The notes under the pieces: generated by a model
The model's input: only the letters and a program-made list of their open reading frames with translations
Databases searched by the model: none
Told to the model about the DNA's origin: nothing
In this document: piece by piece, positions 1 through 6,003 of the stretch
Numbering within the stretch: position 1 is the first letter of the stretch
Layout of the letters: the number at the start of each line of letters is the position of its first letter
From: Streptosporangiaceae bacterium
GTDB taxonomy: Bacteria; Actinomycetota; Actinomycetes; Streptosporangiales; Streptosporangiaceae
DNA length: 6,720 bases
Assembly: GCA_030045215.1 (NCBI GenBank)
Contig: JASIBJ010000361.1
Location: forward strand, 1-6,720
Reading direction: 5' to 3'
Translations under genes and position numbers: made by a program

Positions 1-54
1 CGGACCCTGGCGCACCGCGGTGAGCTGCCTGGCATCACCAAGTCCAGCTGGTAA
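1..54 (+). CDS. rpsN: 30S ribosomal protein uS14, C-terminal end (partial)
   Basis: The window opens inside this gene. The first frame reads 17 residues, [17 protein letters not shown], then TAA at 52-54. This matches the C-terminus of the short, zinc-type S14 of actinobacteria, which ends in a 'GELPGVTKSSW'-like tail. S14 is a late-assembling protein of the 30S head. Its position directly before rpsH is the standard spc operon order (rplE-rpsN-rpsH). The zinc-binding cysteines lie upstream of the window, so the zinc-type assignment rests on the tail sequence and the context. The identification as S14 is secure despite the short fragment. Confidence 0.93.
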   Translation, partial: RTLAHRGELPGITKSSW

Positions 55-72
55 CAGAAGAAAAGACCGACC

Positions 73-133
73 TGGGCGCCGCAGGCGCCCACCGACCACG
101 CCGCAGGTCCCCGAGATCGTGAGGTCTCGGGGA
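73..133 (+). promoter_or_regulatory. Two tandem perfect RNA hairpins in the rpsN-rpsH spacer
   Basis: Seen directly: hairpin A spans 73-91, with an 8-bp perfect stem (73-80 with 84-91) and loop GCA. Hairpin B spans 108-133, with a 9-bp perfect stem (108-116 with 125-133). Hairpin B extends inward by a T-G wobble and a C-G pair to a GTGA loop at 119-122, which is a GNRA-type tetraloop in RNA. Neither hairpin is followed by a T-run, so an intrinsic terminator is unlikely. The rpsH Shine-Dalgarno (GCGAGGAGG) begins 8 bases after hairpin B. A role in mRNA processing, stability or translational control of rpsH is inference. The stems do not look like the asymmetric S8-binding site of 16S rRNA. Confidence 0.55.
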
Positions 134-160
134 AACCGCGGCGAGGAGGGCCACCAGGCC

Positions 161-559
161 ATGACCATGACCGACCCGGTCGCAGACATGCTGACCCGTC
201 TGCGCAACGCCAACTCGGCCTACCACGACACCGTGAGCATGCCGCACTCCAAGATCAAGGCGCACATCGCCGAGATCCTGCTGCAGGAGGGCTACATCGC
301 CAGCTGGAAAGTCGAGGATGCCGAGGTTGGAAAAAACCTCGTGATCGCGCTGAAGTTCGGGCCGACCAGGGAGCGCTCGATCGCGGGGCTGAAGCGCGTG
401 TCCAAGCCCGGCCTCCGGGTGTACGCGCGCAAGGACAACCTCCCGCGCGTGCTCGGCGGCCTCGGCGTGGCGATTATCTCGACGTCGTCCGGCCTGATGA
501 CTGACAAGCAGGCGAAGAAGAAGGGTGTAGGCGGGGAAGTCCTCGCTTACGTCTGGTAG
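161..559 (+). CDS. rpsH: 30S ribosomal protein uS8
   Basis: uS8 is a primary 16S rRNA-binding protein that organises the central domain of the 30S subunit. The product is 132 aa, the usual bacterial length. It starts [18 protein letters not shown] and ends with the S8 signature region, [20 protein letters not shown] (about residues 105-124), finishing in VLAYVW. The frame is open upstream to position 20, but homology begins at the ATG at 161, which has GAGGAGG at 143-149 in front of it. An ATG two codons later (167) is possible but less usual for actinobacterial S8. The gene lies between rpsN and rplF. Its stop codon (557-559) is next to the rplF ribosome-binding site, which suggests coupled translation. 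In E. coli, S8 represses its own operon; nothing here shows whether that holds in this organism. Confidence 0.97.
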   Translation: MTMTDPVADMLTRLRNANSAYHDTVSMPHSKIKAHIAEILLQEGYIASWKVEDAEVGKNLVIALKFGPTRERSIAGLKRVSKPGLRVYARKDNLPRVLGGLGVAIISTSSGLMTDKQAKKKGVGGEVLAYVW

Positions 560-569
560 GGAGCCAGCT

Positions 570-1106
570 ATGTCACGAATCGGACGGATGCCGATTGTCA
601 TCCCGAGCGGCGTAGACGTCACCATTGACGGGCGCAGGGTCCACGTGAAAGGCCCCAAGGGCGAGCTGAGCATGGAGGTCGCGGCGCCGATCGAGGTTGC
701 CGAGTCCGGCGGGACCATCACCGTCACGCGGCCAAGTGATGAGGGTGAGATTCGCGCGCTGCACGGCCTGTCCCGGTCGCTGATCGCGAACATGGTCATC
801 GGGGTCACCGAGGGCTACCGCAAGACTCTGGAGATCGTCGGCGTTGGCTATCGGGTCCAGGCCAAGGGCAGGGACCTGGAGTTCGCGCTCGGATTCAGCC
901 ACCCGGTGCCGGTCTCCGCGCCGGATGGCATCTCATTCCGGGTCGAGACGCCCACCAGGTTCGTGGTCGAGGGAATCGACAAGCAGCAGGTGGGCGAGGT
1001 CGCAGCGAACATCCGCAAGCTTCGCAAGCCCGACCCGTACAAGGGCAAGGGCGTCAGGTACCAGGGCGAGCAGATCCGCCGCAAGGTCGGGAAGGCTGGT
1101 AAGTAA
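570..1106 (+). CDS. rplF: 50S ribosomal protein uL6
   Basis: uL6 binds 23S rRNA near the sarcin-ricin loop and the factor-binding region of the 50S subunit. The product is 178 aa, a normal length. It begins [17 protein letters not shown], as bacterial L6 does, and shows the two duplicated L6 domains (roughly residues 10-82 and 83-160). The C-terminal L6 signature PDPYKGKGV lies at about residues 154-162, followed by the basic tail RRKVGKAGK. The ATG at 570 has AGGGAG at 558-563, built partly from the end of rpsH. The gap to rpsH is 10 bases and the gap to rplR is 3, consistent with one polycistronic message. No anomaly was noticed. Confidence 0.97.
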   Translation: MSRIGRMPIVIPSGVDVTIDGRRVHVKGPKGELSMEVAAPIEVAESGGTITVTRPSDEGEIRALHGLSRSLIANMVIGVTEGYRKTLEIVGVGYRVQAKGRDLEFALGFSHPVPVSAPDGISFRVETPTRFVVEGIDKQQVGEVAANIRKLRKPDPYKGKGVRYQGEQIRRKVGKAGK

Positions 1107-1109
1107 GGC

Positions 1110-1502
1110 ATGTCTGGCACCAAGACCATGGCGCACGGCCGCATCAGCGGGCGGACCGCCGGGCGCATCTCGTCCCGGCAGCGCCGCCACCTGCGGGTAC
1201 GCAAGAAGATCGAAGGCAGCGCGGCCCGCCCGCGGCTGGTCGTCACCCGCTCGGCCAGGAATACCTTCGCCCAGCTCGTTGACGATACGGCCGGGAACAC
1301 GGTGGCCTCGGCCTCGACGCTGGAGATCCGCGGATCCGAGGGGGACAAGACCGCCAAGGCCAAGCAGGTCGGGGCCCTGCTTGCCGAGCGGGCAGGCAAG
1401 GCCGGCATCACTGCCGTGGTGTTCGACCGGGGCGGCTACGCCTACCACGGCCGGGTGGCCGCGCTGGCCGAAGGGGCCAGGGAAGGCGGACTGAACCTGT
1501 GA
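1110..1502 (+). CDS. rplR: 50S ribosomal protein uL18
   Basis: uL18 binds 5S rRNA and, with L5 and L25-type proteins, helps form the central protuberance of the 50S subunit. The product is 130 aa. The N-terminal third is very basic ([12 protein letters not shown], about residues 25-36), the part that contacts 5S rRNA. It is followed by the conserved blocks [20 protein letters not shown] and [26 protein letters not shown]. The usual phenylalanine ending is replaced by GGLNL. The ATG at 1110, three bases after the rplF stop, has only a weak ribosome-binding site, so re-initiation after rplF is likely. An in-frame ATG at 1128 has no better site. A 43-base gap with no notable structure separates it from rpsE. 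Confidence 0.96.
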   Translation: MSGTKTMAHGRISGRTAGRISSRQRRHLRVRKKIEGSAARPRLVVTRSARNTFAQLVDDTAGNTVASASTLEIRGSEGDKTAKAKQVGALLAERAGKAGITAVVFDRGGYAYHGRVAALAEGAREGGLNL

Positions 1503-1545
1503 CGCGCACCACTCGCACAACCCCACGACAGAAGAGGAAGATCTG

Positions 1546-2202
1546 ATGGCAGCAACACCGCGACGCGGCGCCGGCGGCACCGGCGAGCGCCGGGAGCGTC
1601 GCGACGACCGCCGTGGGGCCGGCGCCGAGAAGGGCACCACCTACCTGGAGCGCGTGGTCACCATTAACCGCGTGGCCAAGGTCGTCCAGGGCGGCCGCAG
1701 GTTCAGCTTCACCGCGCTGGTGGTCGTCGGCGACGGCAACGGTATGGTCGGCGTCGGCTACGGCAAGGCCAAGGAGGTCCCGGCGGCGATCGCCAAGGGC
1801 GTCGAAGCCGCGAAGAAGGCGTTCTTCCGCGTGCCGAGGATCGGCGGTACCATCCCGCACACCGTTCAGGGCGAGGAGTCGGCCGGCGTGGTGCTGCTCA
1901 AGCCCGCCAGCCCCGGTACCGGCGTCATCGCCGGCGGCCCGGTGCGGGCGGTGCTCGAGTGCGCGGGCATTCACGACGTCCTGTCCAGGTCGCTGGGCTC
2001 GTCTAACCCGATCAACGTGGTGCACGCCACGGTGACGGCCCTGAAGAGCCTGAACCGGCCCGAGGAGATCGCGGCCAGGCGCGGCCTGCCGATCGAGCAG
2101 GTCGCTCCGGCCGCCATGCTCAGGGCACGGGCGGCAGCCGCTACAGCCGGCGCGGCCGCCAACGGCACCGCGGGCGGCACCGGCCCGGCTGAGAGCAGCT
2201 GA
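1546..2202 (+). CDS. rpsE: 30S ribosomal protein uS5
   Basis: uS5 sits on the solvent side of the 30S subunit by helix 34 and the mRNA entry channel and affects decoding fidelity. The product is 218 aa. A basic, Arg/Gly-rich N-terminal tail (residues 1-30) leads into the double-stranded-RNA-binding fold. The S5 signature runs from about [18 protein letters not shown] (from residue 49) to [12 protein letters not shown]. The C-terminal domain contains [15 protein letters not shown] and ends near MLRAR. After that comes a low-complexity Ala/Gly tail of about 23 residues (196-218), as in some other actinobacteria. The ATG at 1546 has GAGGAAG at 1534-1540. An oddity is Gln48 in the loop [10 protein letters not shown], where most bacterial S5 proteins carry lysine (see findings). 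Confidence 0.97.
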   Translation: MAATPRRGAGGTGERRERRDDRRGAGAEKGTTYLERVVTINRVAKVVQGGRRFSFTALVVVGDGNGMVGVGYGKAKEVPAAIAKGVEAAKKAFFRVPRIGGTIPHTVQGEESAGVVLLKPASPGTGVIAGGPVRAVLECAGIHDVLSRSLGSSNPINVVHATVTALKSLNRPEEIAARRGLPIEQVAPAAMLRARAAAATAGAAANGTAGGTGPAESS

Positions 2203-2215
2203 GGGGCAGGACACG

Positions 2216-2398
2216 ATGACAGAGCTCAAGGTCAGGCAGATCAAGTCCAAGATCGGCGGCAACAAGCAGCAGCGTGACTCGCTACGATCGCTTGGCTTGC
2301 ATCACGTCGGCGACGAGGTCGTCAAGCCCGACCGGCCTGAGATCCGCGGCATGATCAACGCGGTGCGCCACCTGGTCACCGTGGAGGAGGTCGACTAG
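2216..2398 (+). CDS. rpmD: 50S ribosomal protein uL30
   Basis: uL30 is a small 50S protein in the rpsE-rpmD-rplO block of the spc operon. The product is 60 aa, the normal bacterial size. It shows the L30 pattern: a [19 protein letters not shown] segment (residues 5-23), then [22 protein letters not shown], then a terminal VRHLVTVEE. The ATG at 2216 is preceded by GAGGGG at 2201-2206, which overlaps the rpsE stop codon, so translation is probably coupled to rpsE. The end of the gene (GGAGGAGG at 2383-2390) supplies the Shine-Dalgarno for rplO. Nothing unusual was seen. Confidence 0.96.
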   Translation: MTELKVRQIKSKIGGNKQQRDSLRSLGLHHVGDEVVKPDRPEIRGMINAVRHLVTVEEVD

Positions 2399-2401
2399 AA
2401 G

Positions 2402-2926
2402 ATGGCAGACACCGAGACTGAGACCCCTGCGGGGGGTCGACCCCCCGAGCCAGCAGCTGCGGGGGCCACGAGAGCAGGCAGAGCCGGGCTGAAGATCCAC
2501 CATCTGCGCCCGGCGCCCGGAGCGCGCACCCCGCGCACCAGAGTCGGGCGTGGGGAGGCGTCCAAGGGCAAGACGGCAGGCCGCGGCACCAAGGGCAGCA
2601 AGGCCCGCAACAACATCCCTGAGTACTTCGAGGGCGGCCAGATGCCGCTTCACCGGCGGCTGCCAAAGCTCAAGGGATTCTCCAACGCCAGGTTCAAGAC
2701 CTCTTACCAGGTGGTGAATCTGGACCGCATCGCCCGCCTGTACCCCTCCGGCGGTGAGGTCACGCCCGAGGACCTCGTGGCGAAGGGCCTGGCCAGGGCC
2801 GGCGAGCTGGTTAAGGTGCTCGGCCAGGGCGAGATCAGCGTCGCGCTTCACGTGAGCGCGCACGGGTTCTCGGCCACGGCCAGGGACAAGATCACCGCAG
2901 CCGGCGGAACCGTTAGCGAGCTGTGA
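2402..2926 (+). CDS. rplO: 50S ribosomal protein uL15 with N-terminal extension
   Basis: uL15 is a 23S rRNA-binding 50S assembly protein. The product is 174 aa, about 25 residues longer than typical actinobacterial L15. The conserved domain begins at [12 protein letters not shown] (residues 30-41) and continues through [37 protein letters not shown] and [10 protein letters not shown]. It ends with the L15 signature around [14 protein letters not shown] (138-151) and AAGGTVSEL. The first 29 residues are acidic and then Pro/Ala/Gly-rich ([20 protein letters not shown]). I keep the start at 2402 because it has GGAGGAGG at 2383-2390 and there is no ATG, GTG or TTG in frame between it and the conserved region. 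The extension encodes an 18-bp GC palindrome (2430-2447). This is probably the last gene of this segment before a transcriptional break. Confidence 0.96.
   Translation: MADTETETPAGGRPPEPAAAGATRAGRAGLKIHHLRPAPGARTPRTRVGRGEASKGKTAGRGTKGSKARNNIPEYFEGGQMPLHRRLPKLKGFSNARFKTSYQVVNLDRIARLYPSGGEVTPEDLVAKGLARAGELVKVLGQGEISVALHVSAHGFSATARDKITAAGGTVSEL
2430..2447 (+). repeat. 18-bp perfect palindrome inside rplO 5' end
   Basis: CGGGGGGTCGACCCCCCG at 2430-2447 is a perfect self-complementary palindrome. As RNA it can form a 7-bp all-GC stem closed by a UCGA loop, starting 28 bases into the rplO coding region. It encodes Gly-Gly-Arg-Pro-Pro within the non-conserved N-terminal extension. Function is unknown. 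It may slow elongation or affect message folding just after initiation, or be simple sequence expansion in a dispensable segment. Confidence 0.7.
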
Positions 2927-2946
2927 AATGACTGCCGCTCGCGTCC

Positions 2947-2985
2947 AAACCCGGGCCAGCTTAGACTCCCGATGGCCCGGGCTTT
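2947..2985 (+). terminator. Terminator-like hairpin after rplO
   Basis: Starting 21 bases after the rplO stop, CCCGGGCCA (2950-2958) pairs perfectly with TGGCCCGGG (2973-2981) around a 14-base loop. AAA precedes the left arm and C-TTT follows the right arm, so the stem could extend by three A-T pairs with one bulge. The T-run is short (three bases), as in many actinobacterial terminators. With the long loop it may be an attenuator rather than a full stop. Its place at the rplO-secY boundary supports a transcriptional role. Confidence 0.5.
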
Positions 2986-3011
2986 GCGCTAGCGATACCC
3001 AGTTCGCATGG

Positions 3012-3040
3012 CTGCGGGACCCTGGGCGGCACGTTAAACT
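3012..3040 (+). promoter_or_regulatory. Possible promoter for secY-adk
   Basis: TAAACT at 3035-3040 is a reasonable actinobacterial -10 hexamer (TANNNT). The -35 region at 17 bp spacing (CTGCGG, 3012-3017) is poor. The same TAAACTT heptamer occurs in the better promoter candidate ahead of infA. If used, the secY message would have a leader of roughly 140 bases. The placement after a terminator-like hairpin and in a 259-base non-coding gap supports a promoter here, but the exact site is uncertain. No other convincing gene lies in this gap. Confidence 0.3.
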
Positions 3041-3185
3041 TCGGCGAGCACACTGTCTGCAGCTACGGGGCCAGCACCCAACGGGACCCAGGCGCGGGCC
3101 CGCAGGCGCCGGCGCGGGTAGCGACTAGCGGACGTACTCCGCAGGAGCGGCAGATGACGTTGAACTATCGACTAGGGGACAGCGC

Positions 3186-4490
3186 ATGCTGACCGCGTTC
3201 ATACGGGCGTTCCGCACGCCTGACCTGCGCAACAAGCTGTTTTTCACGGTATTCATCATCGCCGTGTTCCGGCTCGGGCAGGATCTCACGACGCCAGGGG
3301 TGTCGGAGGCGAACCTCCGGTACTGCGAGGGCGTCAGCCACGCGACCGGCCTGTTCAATCTCGTCAACTTGTTCAGTGGCAACGGCATCGGCAGGCTGGC
3401 GGTCTTCGCGCTCGGCATCATGCCCTACATCACGGCCAGCATCATCCTCCAGCTGCTCGCCGTGGTCATCCCGCGGCTTGAGACGCTGCGCAAAGAGGGC
3501 CAGACCGGCCAGGCGAAAATCACCCAGTACACCCGGTATCTCACCGTTGGCCTGGCGATCCTGCAGTCCACCGGGATCATCGCGCTGGCCCGCAGCGGCG
3601 AGCTTTACCCCGACTGCGGCGCTGGCCATCCCCTGATCCCGAACCCGTCAATCTTCACGATCACGACGATGGTCATCATCATGACGGCCGGCACCGCCGT
3701 GATCATGTGGCTGGGCGAGCTGATCACCGACAAGGGCGTCGGCAACGGAATGTCGGTGATGATCTTCACCCAGATCATCGCGGTCGTGCCCAGCCAGTTC
3801 CAGCTGATCTGGGAGGACAAGGGCAAGGTCGTGTTCTTCCTTGTCCTGATCATGGGTGTGTTCATCATCGCGTTCGTGGCGTTCATGGAGCAGGCGCAGC
3901 GGCGCATTCCGATCCAGTACGCCAAGCGCATGGTGGGCCGCCGGATGTACGGCGGAACGTCCACCTACATTCCGCTGAAGGTCAACCAGGCGGGCGTCAT
4001 CCCGGTCATCTTCGCCTCCTCGCTGCTGTACATCCCGCAGCTGGCGGCCAACCTGTTCGGGCACAACGCGACCCATGGCTGGGCTTTCTGGGTGGAGAAC
4101 AACCTGGTCTACGGGGACAAGCCCGCCTACGCAGCCGCGTATTTCCTGCTGATCCTCTTCTTTACCTACTTCTACGTCTCGATCACCTTTAATCCGACCG
4201 AGGTGGCCGACGGCATGAAGAAGGGTGGCGGGTTCATCCCCGGCATCAGACCCGGTGGACCGACGGCCGGCTACCTCAGCCACGTGCTGAGCCGGCTGAC
4301 GGCGGCCGGCTCGCTGTACCTAGGGCTGATCGCGCTCATCCCGCTGATCGCTGTTGGCCTGCTGGACGCGACCCAGCAGTTCCCGCTCGGCGGCACCAGC
4401 ATCCTGATCATGGTGGGTGTGGGCCTTGATACCGTCAAGCAGATCGAGAGCCAGCTGCAGCAGCGTAACTACGAGGGCTTCCTGAGGTAG
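3186..4490 (+). CDS. secY: Preprotein translocase channel subunit SecY
   Basis: SecY forms the protein-conducting channel of the Sec translocon in the cytoplasmic membrane, with SecE and SecG, and is driven by SecA or ribosomes. The product is 434 aa, a normal size, with about ten hydrophobic segments, the first near residues 18-36. Signature 1 ([20 protein letters not shown], 74-93) and signature 2 ([19 protein letters not shown], 184-202) are intact. The cytosolic loop motif [10 protein letters not shown] (351-360) contains Arg355, equivalent to the functionally critical Arg357 of E. coli SecY. The C-terminus [15 protein letters not shown] is typical. The ATG at 3186 has AGGGG at 3174-3178. 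It follows a 259-base gap after rplO and overlaps adk by one base, so these two genes are very likely co-transcribed and coupled. Confidence 0.98.
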   Translation: MLTAFIRAFRTPDLRNKLFFTVFIIAVFRLGQDLTTPGVSEANLRYCEGVSHATGLFNLVNLFSGNGIGRLAVFALGIMPYITASIILQLLAVVIPRLETLRKEGQTGQAKITQYTRYLTVGLAILQSTGIIALARSGELYPDCGAGHPLIPNPSIFTITTMVIIMTAGTAVIMWLGELITDKGVGNGMSVMIFTQIIAVVPSQFQLIWEDKGKVVFFLVLIMGVFIIAFVAFMEQAQRRIPIQYAKRMVGRRMYGGTSTYIPLKVNQAGVIPVIFASSLLYIPQLAANLFGHNATHGWAFWVENNLVYGDKPAYAAAYFLLILFFTYFYVSITFNPTEVADGMKKGGGFIPGIRPGGPTAGYLSHVLSRLTAAGSLYLGLIALIPLIAVGLLDATQQFPLGGTSILIMVGVGLDTVKQIESQLQQRNYEGFLR

Positions 4491-5143
4491 TGCGACTAGT
4501 CCTCGTTGGGCCCCCCGGCGCGGGCAAGGGGACGCAGGCCCAGTTCATCGCCTCTCACCTGTCTATCCCGAAGATCTCGACAGGGGATATCTTCCGGTAC
4601 AACGTGAGCAGCGGCACCGAACTGGGCAAGCAGGCCAAGGCCTATATGGGCCGCGGCGACCTGGTACCCGACGAGATCACGATCGCCATGGTTGTCGCCC
4701 GGCTGCAGGAGCCCGACGCGCAGTCCGGCTTCCTGCTCGACGGCTTCCCCAGGAACGTGCCGCAGGCTGAGGTGCTACGCAAGCTGCTGGCGGAATGGGA
4801 CACAAAGCTGGACGTCGTGCTCGAGCTGGTGGTGGACGACGACGAGGTCGTCAGGCGGCTGTCGGGGCGCCGGACCTGCCGCCAGTGCGGTCGCATCTGG
4901 CACGTGCTGTTCGAGCCGCCGGCCAGGGCCGGGATCTGCGACGACTGCAATGGTGAGCTGTTCCAGCGCGACGACGACCGGGAGCAGACCATCCGCCATC
5001 GCCTGGACGTCTACGCCGAGCAGACGCAGCCTCTGATCGCCTTCTACGCCGACGACGGGATGCTGCTCGGCATCGACGCCACCGGGCCGGTCGAGGAGAT
5101 CACCGAGCGCGCCATGAACGCTTTGCGCCGCTTTATGAGGTAG
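4490..5143 (+). CDS. adk: Adenylate kinase, long form with zinc-type LID
   Basis: Adk catalyses ATP + AMP = 2 ADP in the cytoplasm. The product is 217 aa. The P-loop GPPGAGKGT is at residues 7-15, the AMP-binding TGDIFR at 31-36, and the adenylate kinase signature [12 protein letters not shown] at 81-92. The LID domain carries a four-cysteine set: CRQC (Cys130, Cys133) and CDDC (Cys150, Cys153). Length and cysteine positions match the zinc-binding Bacillus-type enzymes, whereas the mycobacterial enzyme is a short form lacking this LID. RDDD (160-163) and RHRLDVY follow, as in long forms. The start is GTG at 4490, sharing its G with the secY TAG stop (TAGTG); GAGGG at 4473-4477 may serve as ribosome-binding site. 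Secy-adk linkage is common in bacteria. Confidence 0.97.
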   Translation: MRLVLVGPPGAGKGTQAQFIASHLSIPKISTGDIFRYNVSSGTELGKQAKAYMGRGDLVPDEITIAMVVARLQEPDAQSGFLLDGFPRNVPQAEVLRKLLAEWDTKLDVVLELVVDDDEVVRRLSGRRTCRQCGRIWHVLFEPPARAGICDDCNGELFQRDDDREQTIRHRLDVYAEQTQPLIAFYADDGMLLGIDATGPVEEITERAMNALRRFMR

Positions 5144-5196
5144 GCCGCTGCCGGCCCTGGCCGGGTAGCGTGGGAGGGGCTGACAAAGGAGGCGGG

Positions 5197-5253
5197 ATGC
5201 GGCACAACCGGGCGGCCGGGTCTGCCGGACAGGTGGTCGGTCATGGCCTATGA
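5197..5253 (+). CDS. Possible 18-residue leader peptide upstream of the DUF1707 gene
   Basis: AAAGGAGG at 5185-5192 is a full-strength Shine-Dalgarno, the best match in the window. Four bases later an ATG (5197) opens a short frame encoding MRHNRAAGSAGQVVGHGL and ending at TGA 5251-5253. It overlaps the start of the DUF1707 gene (5243) by 11 bases in another frame. It is too short to judge by coding statistics, and I recognise no homologue. The likeliest reading, if it is translated, is a coupling or leader ORF that delivers ribosomes to the weaker downstream start. It could instead be the remnant of a displaced gene start, or the Shine-Dalgarno may be used in some other way. Confidence 0.4.
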   Translation: MRHNRAAGSAGQVVGHGL

Positions 5254-5731
5254 CCCCGATCTGCGGGCATCCGATGAGGACCGAGACCGGACCGCCGCGC
5301 TGCTGCGCGAGCATCACGCCCTCGGGCGCCTGACCGCTGAAGAGTTCAGTGAGCGGCTGGACAACACTTTCGCCGCGACAACGATTGGCGATCTGGAGCG
5401 CCTACTGAGGGATTTGCCCCGAATGGACCTGTACCGGCTGCCGAACGCCGAGATGACCAGGCAGCCGCGGCAGGCTCAGCCGAGGGTCCGCTCCGCCGGC
5501 GGCATGTCCGGCGGCTGGCGCGCGGCGTGGGGCGTCTACCTGACCGTCAACCTGGTCTGCCTCGTGGTCTACCTGCTCTCCGGTGCGGGGTACCCGTGGT
5601 TCCTGTGGGTGGCCGGGCCCTGGGGCGCGGTCATGGCGGGCACCTACTGGAGCTTCGGGGCCGGGAGGTCGGCGCGACGCCAGCTTGGTTCCGGGCCAGG
5701 TCAGGGTCAGTTGCCCGGCGGCTCAGGCTAA
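5243..5731 (+). CDS. DUF1707 domain protein with two membrane segments
   Basis: The product is 162 aa and of unknown function. Residues 7-59 match the actinobacterial DUF1707 pattern: an LRASDEDRDRTAALL opening, then GRLTAEEFSERLDNTFAA, then an L..LL.DLP ending. A polar, Gln/Arg/Pro-rich linker (60-92) leads to two hydrophobic stretches, about 94-113 and 117-138, probably a membrane hairpin. A Gly/Gln-rich tail (141-162) ends the protein. DUF1707 proteins are common in actinobacteria, are often small membrane proteins, and have no established biochemical role. The ATG at 5243 has only AGGTGG at 5231-5236 and overlaps the micro-ORF at 5197. Some codons (ACA, AGT, TTG, ATT) are less G/C-ending than in the ribosomal genes around it. 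It sits between adk and infA, where map is usual, which suggests insertion or replacement. Confidence 0.87.
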   Translation: MAYDPDLRASDEDRDRTAALLREHHALGRLTAEEFSERLDNTFAATTIGDLERLLRDLPRMDLYRLPNAEMTRQPRQAQPRVRSAGGMSGGWRAAWGVYLTVNLVCLVVYLLSGAGYPWFLWVAGPWGAVMAGTYWSFGAGRSARRQLGSGPGQGQLPGGSG

Positions 5732-5754
5732 CGGGCTCGGCGGGAATAACCGAT

Positions 5755-5792
5755 CCCGGCCGGGCGTTAACAGGCTGGTCGGGTGGCCGGGG
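5755..5792 (+). terminator. Weak terminator-like inverted repeat after the DUF1707 gene
   Basis: CCCGGCC (5755-5761) pairs with GGCCGGG (5785-5791), with a possible T-G pair outside and a 23-base loop. No T-run follows. It lies 24 bases after the DUF1707 stop and just before the infA promoter candidate, a sensible place for a transcript end, but structurally it is unconvincing. Confidence 0.22.
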
Positions 5793-5798
5793 AGCCAG

Positions 5799-5828
5799 TT
5801 CGCGTAGGCGTCGGACCTGAAGTAAACT
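5799..5828 (+). promoter_or_regulatory. Candidate promoter for the infA-rpmJ-rpsM operon
   Basis: TTCGCG (5799-5804) and TAAACT (5823-5828), spaced by 18 bp, resemble an actinobacterial housekeeping promoter (TTGACN / TANNNT). TAAACTT also occurs in the gap before secY. The site lies in a 272-base gap with no credible gene. Initiation about 7 bases downstream would give an infA leader of roughly 170 bases containing the hairpins at 5902-5919 and 5941-5972. Confidence 0.45.
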
Positions 5829-5885
5829 TTCCCACGGCCCATGAGCTGATGTTTGCGTGCGGATTCTCGCCAAAGCGCGACAGGG

Positions 5886-5972
5886 GTTAGTCAGCCCGGC
5901 CGCCCGTGTACAAGCGGGCAAGATCAGCCTAACTACAAGCCCTGGCTTGCAGGCACGGGCCTGCGAGCTAGG
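5886..5972 (+). promoter_or_regulatory. Structured 5' leader of infA
   Basis: The strongest element is a hairpin at 5941-5972: a 14-bp stem (5941-5954 with 5959-5972, two G-T wobbles) closed by an ACGG loop. Upstream, GCCCGT (5902-5907) pairs with GCGGGC (5914-5919) around a 6-base loop, with one wobble. GTTAG (5886-5890) can pair with CTAAC (5929-5933) to enclose that smaller hairpin. The stem at 5941 ends 31 bases before the infA ATG and is followed by an unstructured A/C-rich run, not a T-run. The organisation looks like a cis-acting mRNA leader. Any ligand or regulator is unknown, and I recognise no named r-protein leader class. Confidence 0.5.
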
Positions 5973-6003
5973 TCACAACAACAAGCAGTGAAGCGCGGAG
6001 GGC

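Noticed and set aside
20..160. Upstream in-frame extension of rpsH to an ATG at 20
   Set aside because: The extra 47 residues overlap rpsN and the hairpin spacer and have no S8 similarity. The ATG at 161 has a good ribosome-binding site and gives the standard 132-aa protein.
35..808. Long antisense frames opposite rpsH/rplF, and similar ones across the window
   Set aside because: These are expected shadows of G/C-ending codons on the + strand. They match no known family and overlap certain genes entirely.
79..3110. Shared 11-mer CCGCAGGCGCC in the spacers at 79-89 and 3100-3110, considered as a dispersed repeat
   Set aside because: Short GC-rich words recur by chance in such a genome and the flanks do not match beyond a few bases. 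A genome-wide count would be needed to revive it.
2928..3128. 66-codon frame after rplO as a small gene
   Set aside because: It contains the terminator-like hairpin and the -10-like element, codon choice is unlike its neighbours, and no domain is recognisable.
5151..5171. Small inverted repeat CCGGCC/GGCCGG after adk, and TAGCGT as a -10 for the DUF1707 gene
   Set aside because: The repeat has too short a loop and stem for a terminator, and no -35 element lies at a suitable distance from TAGCGT.
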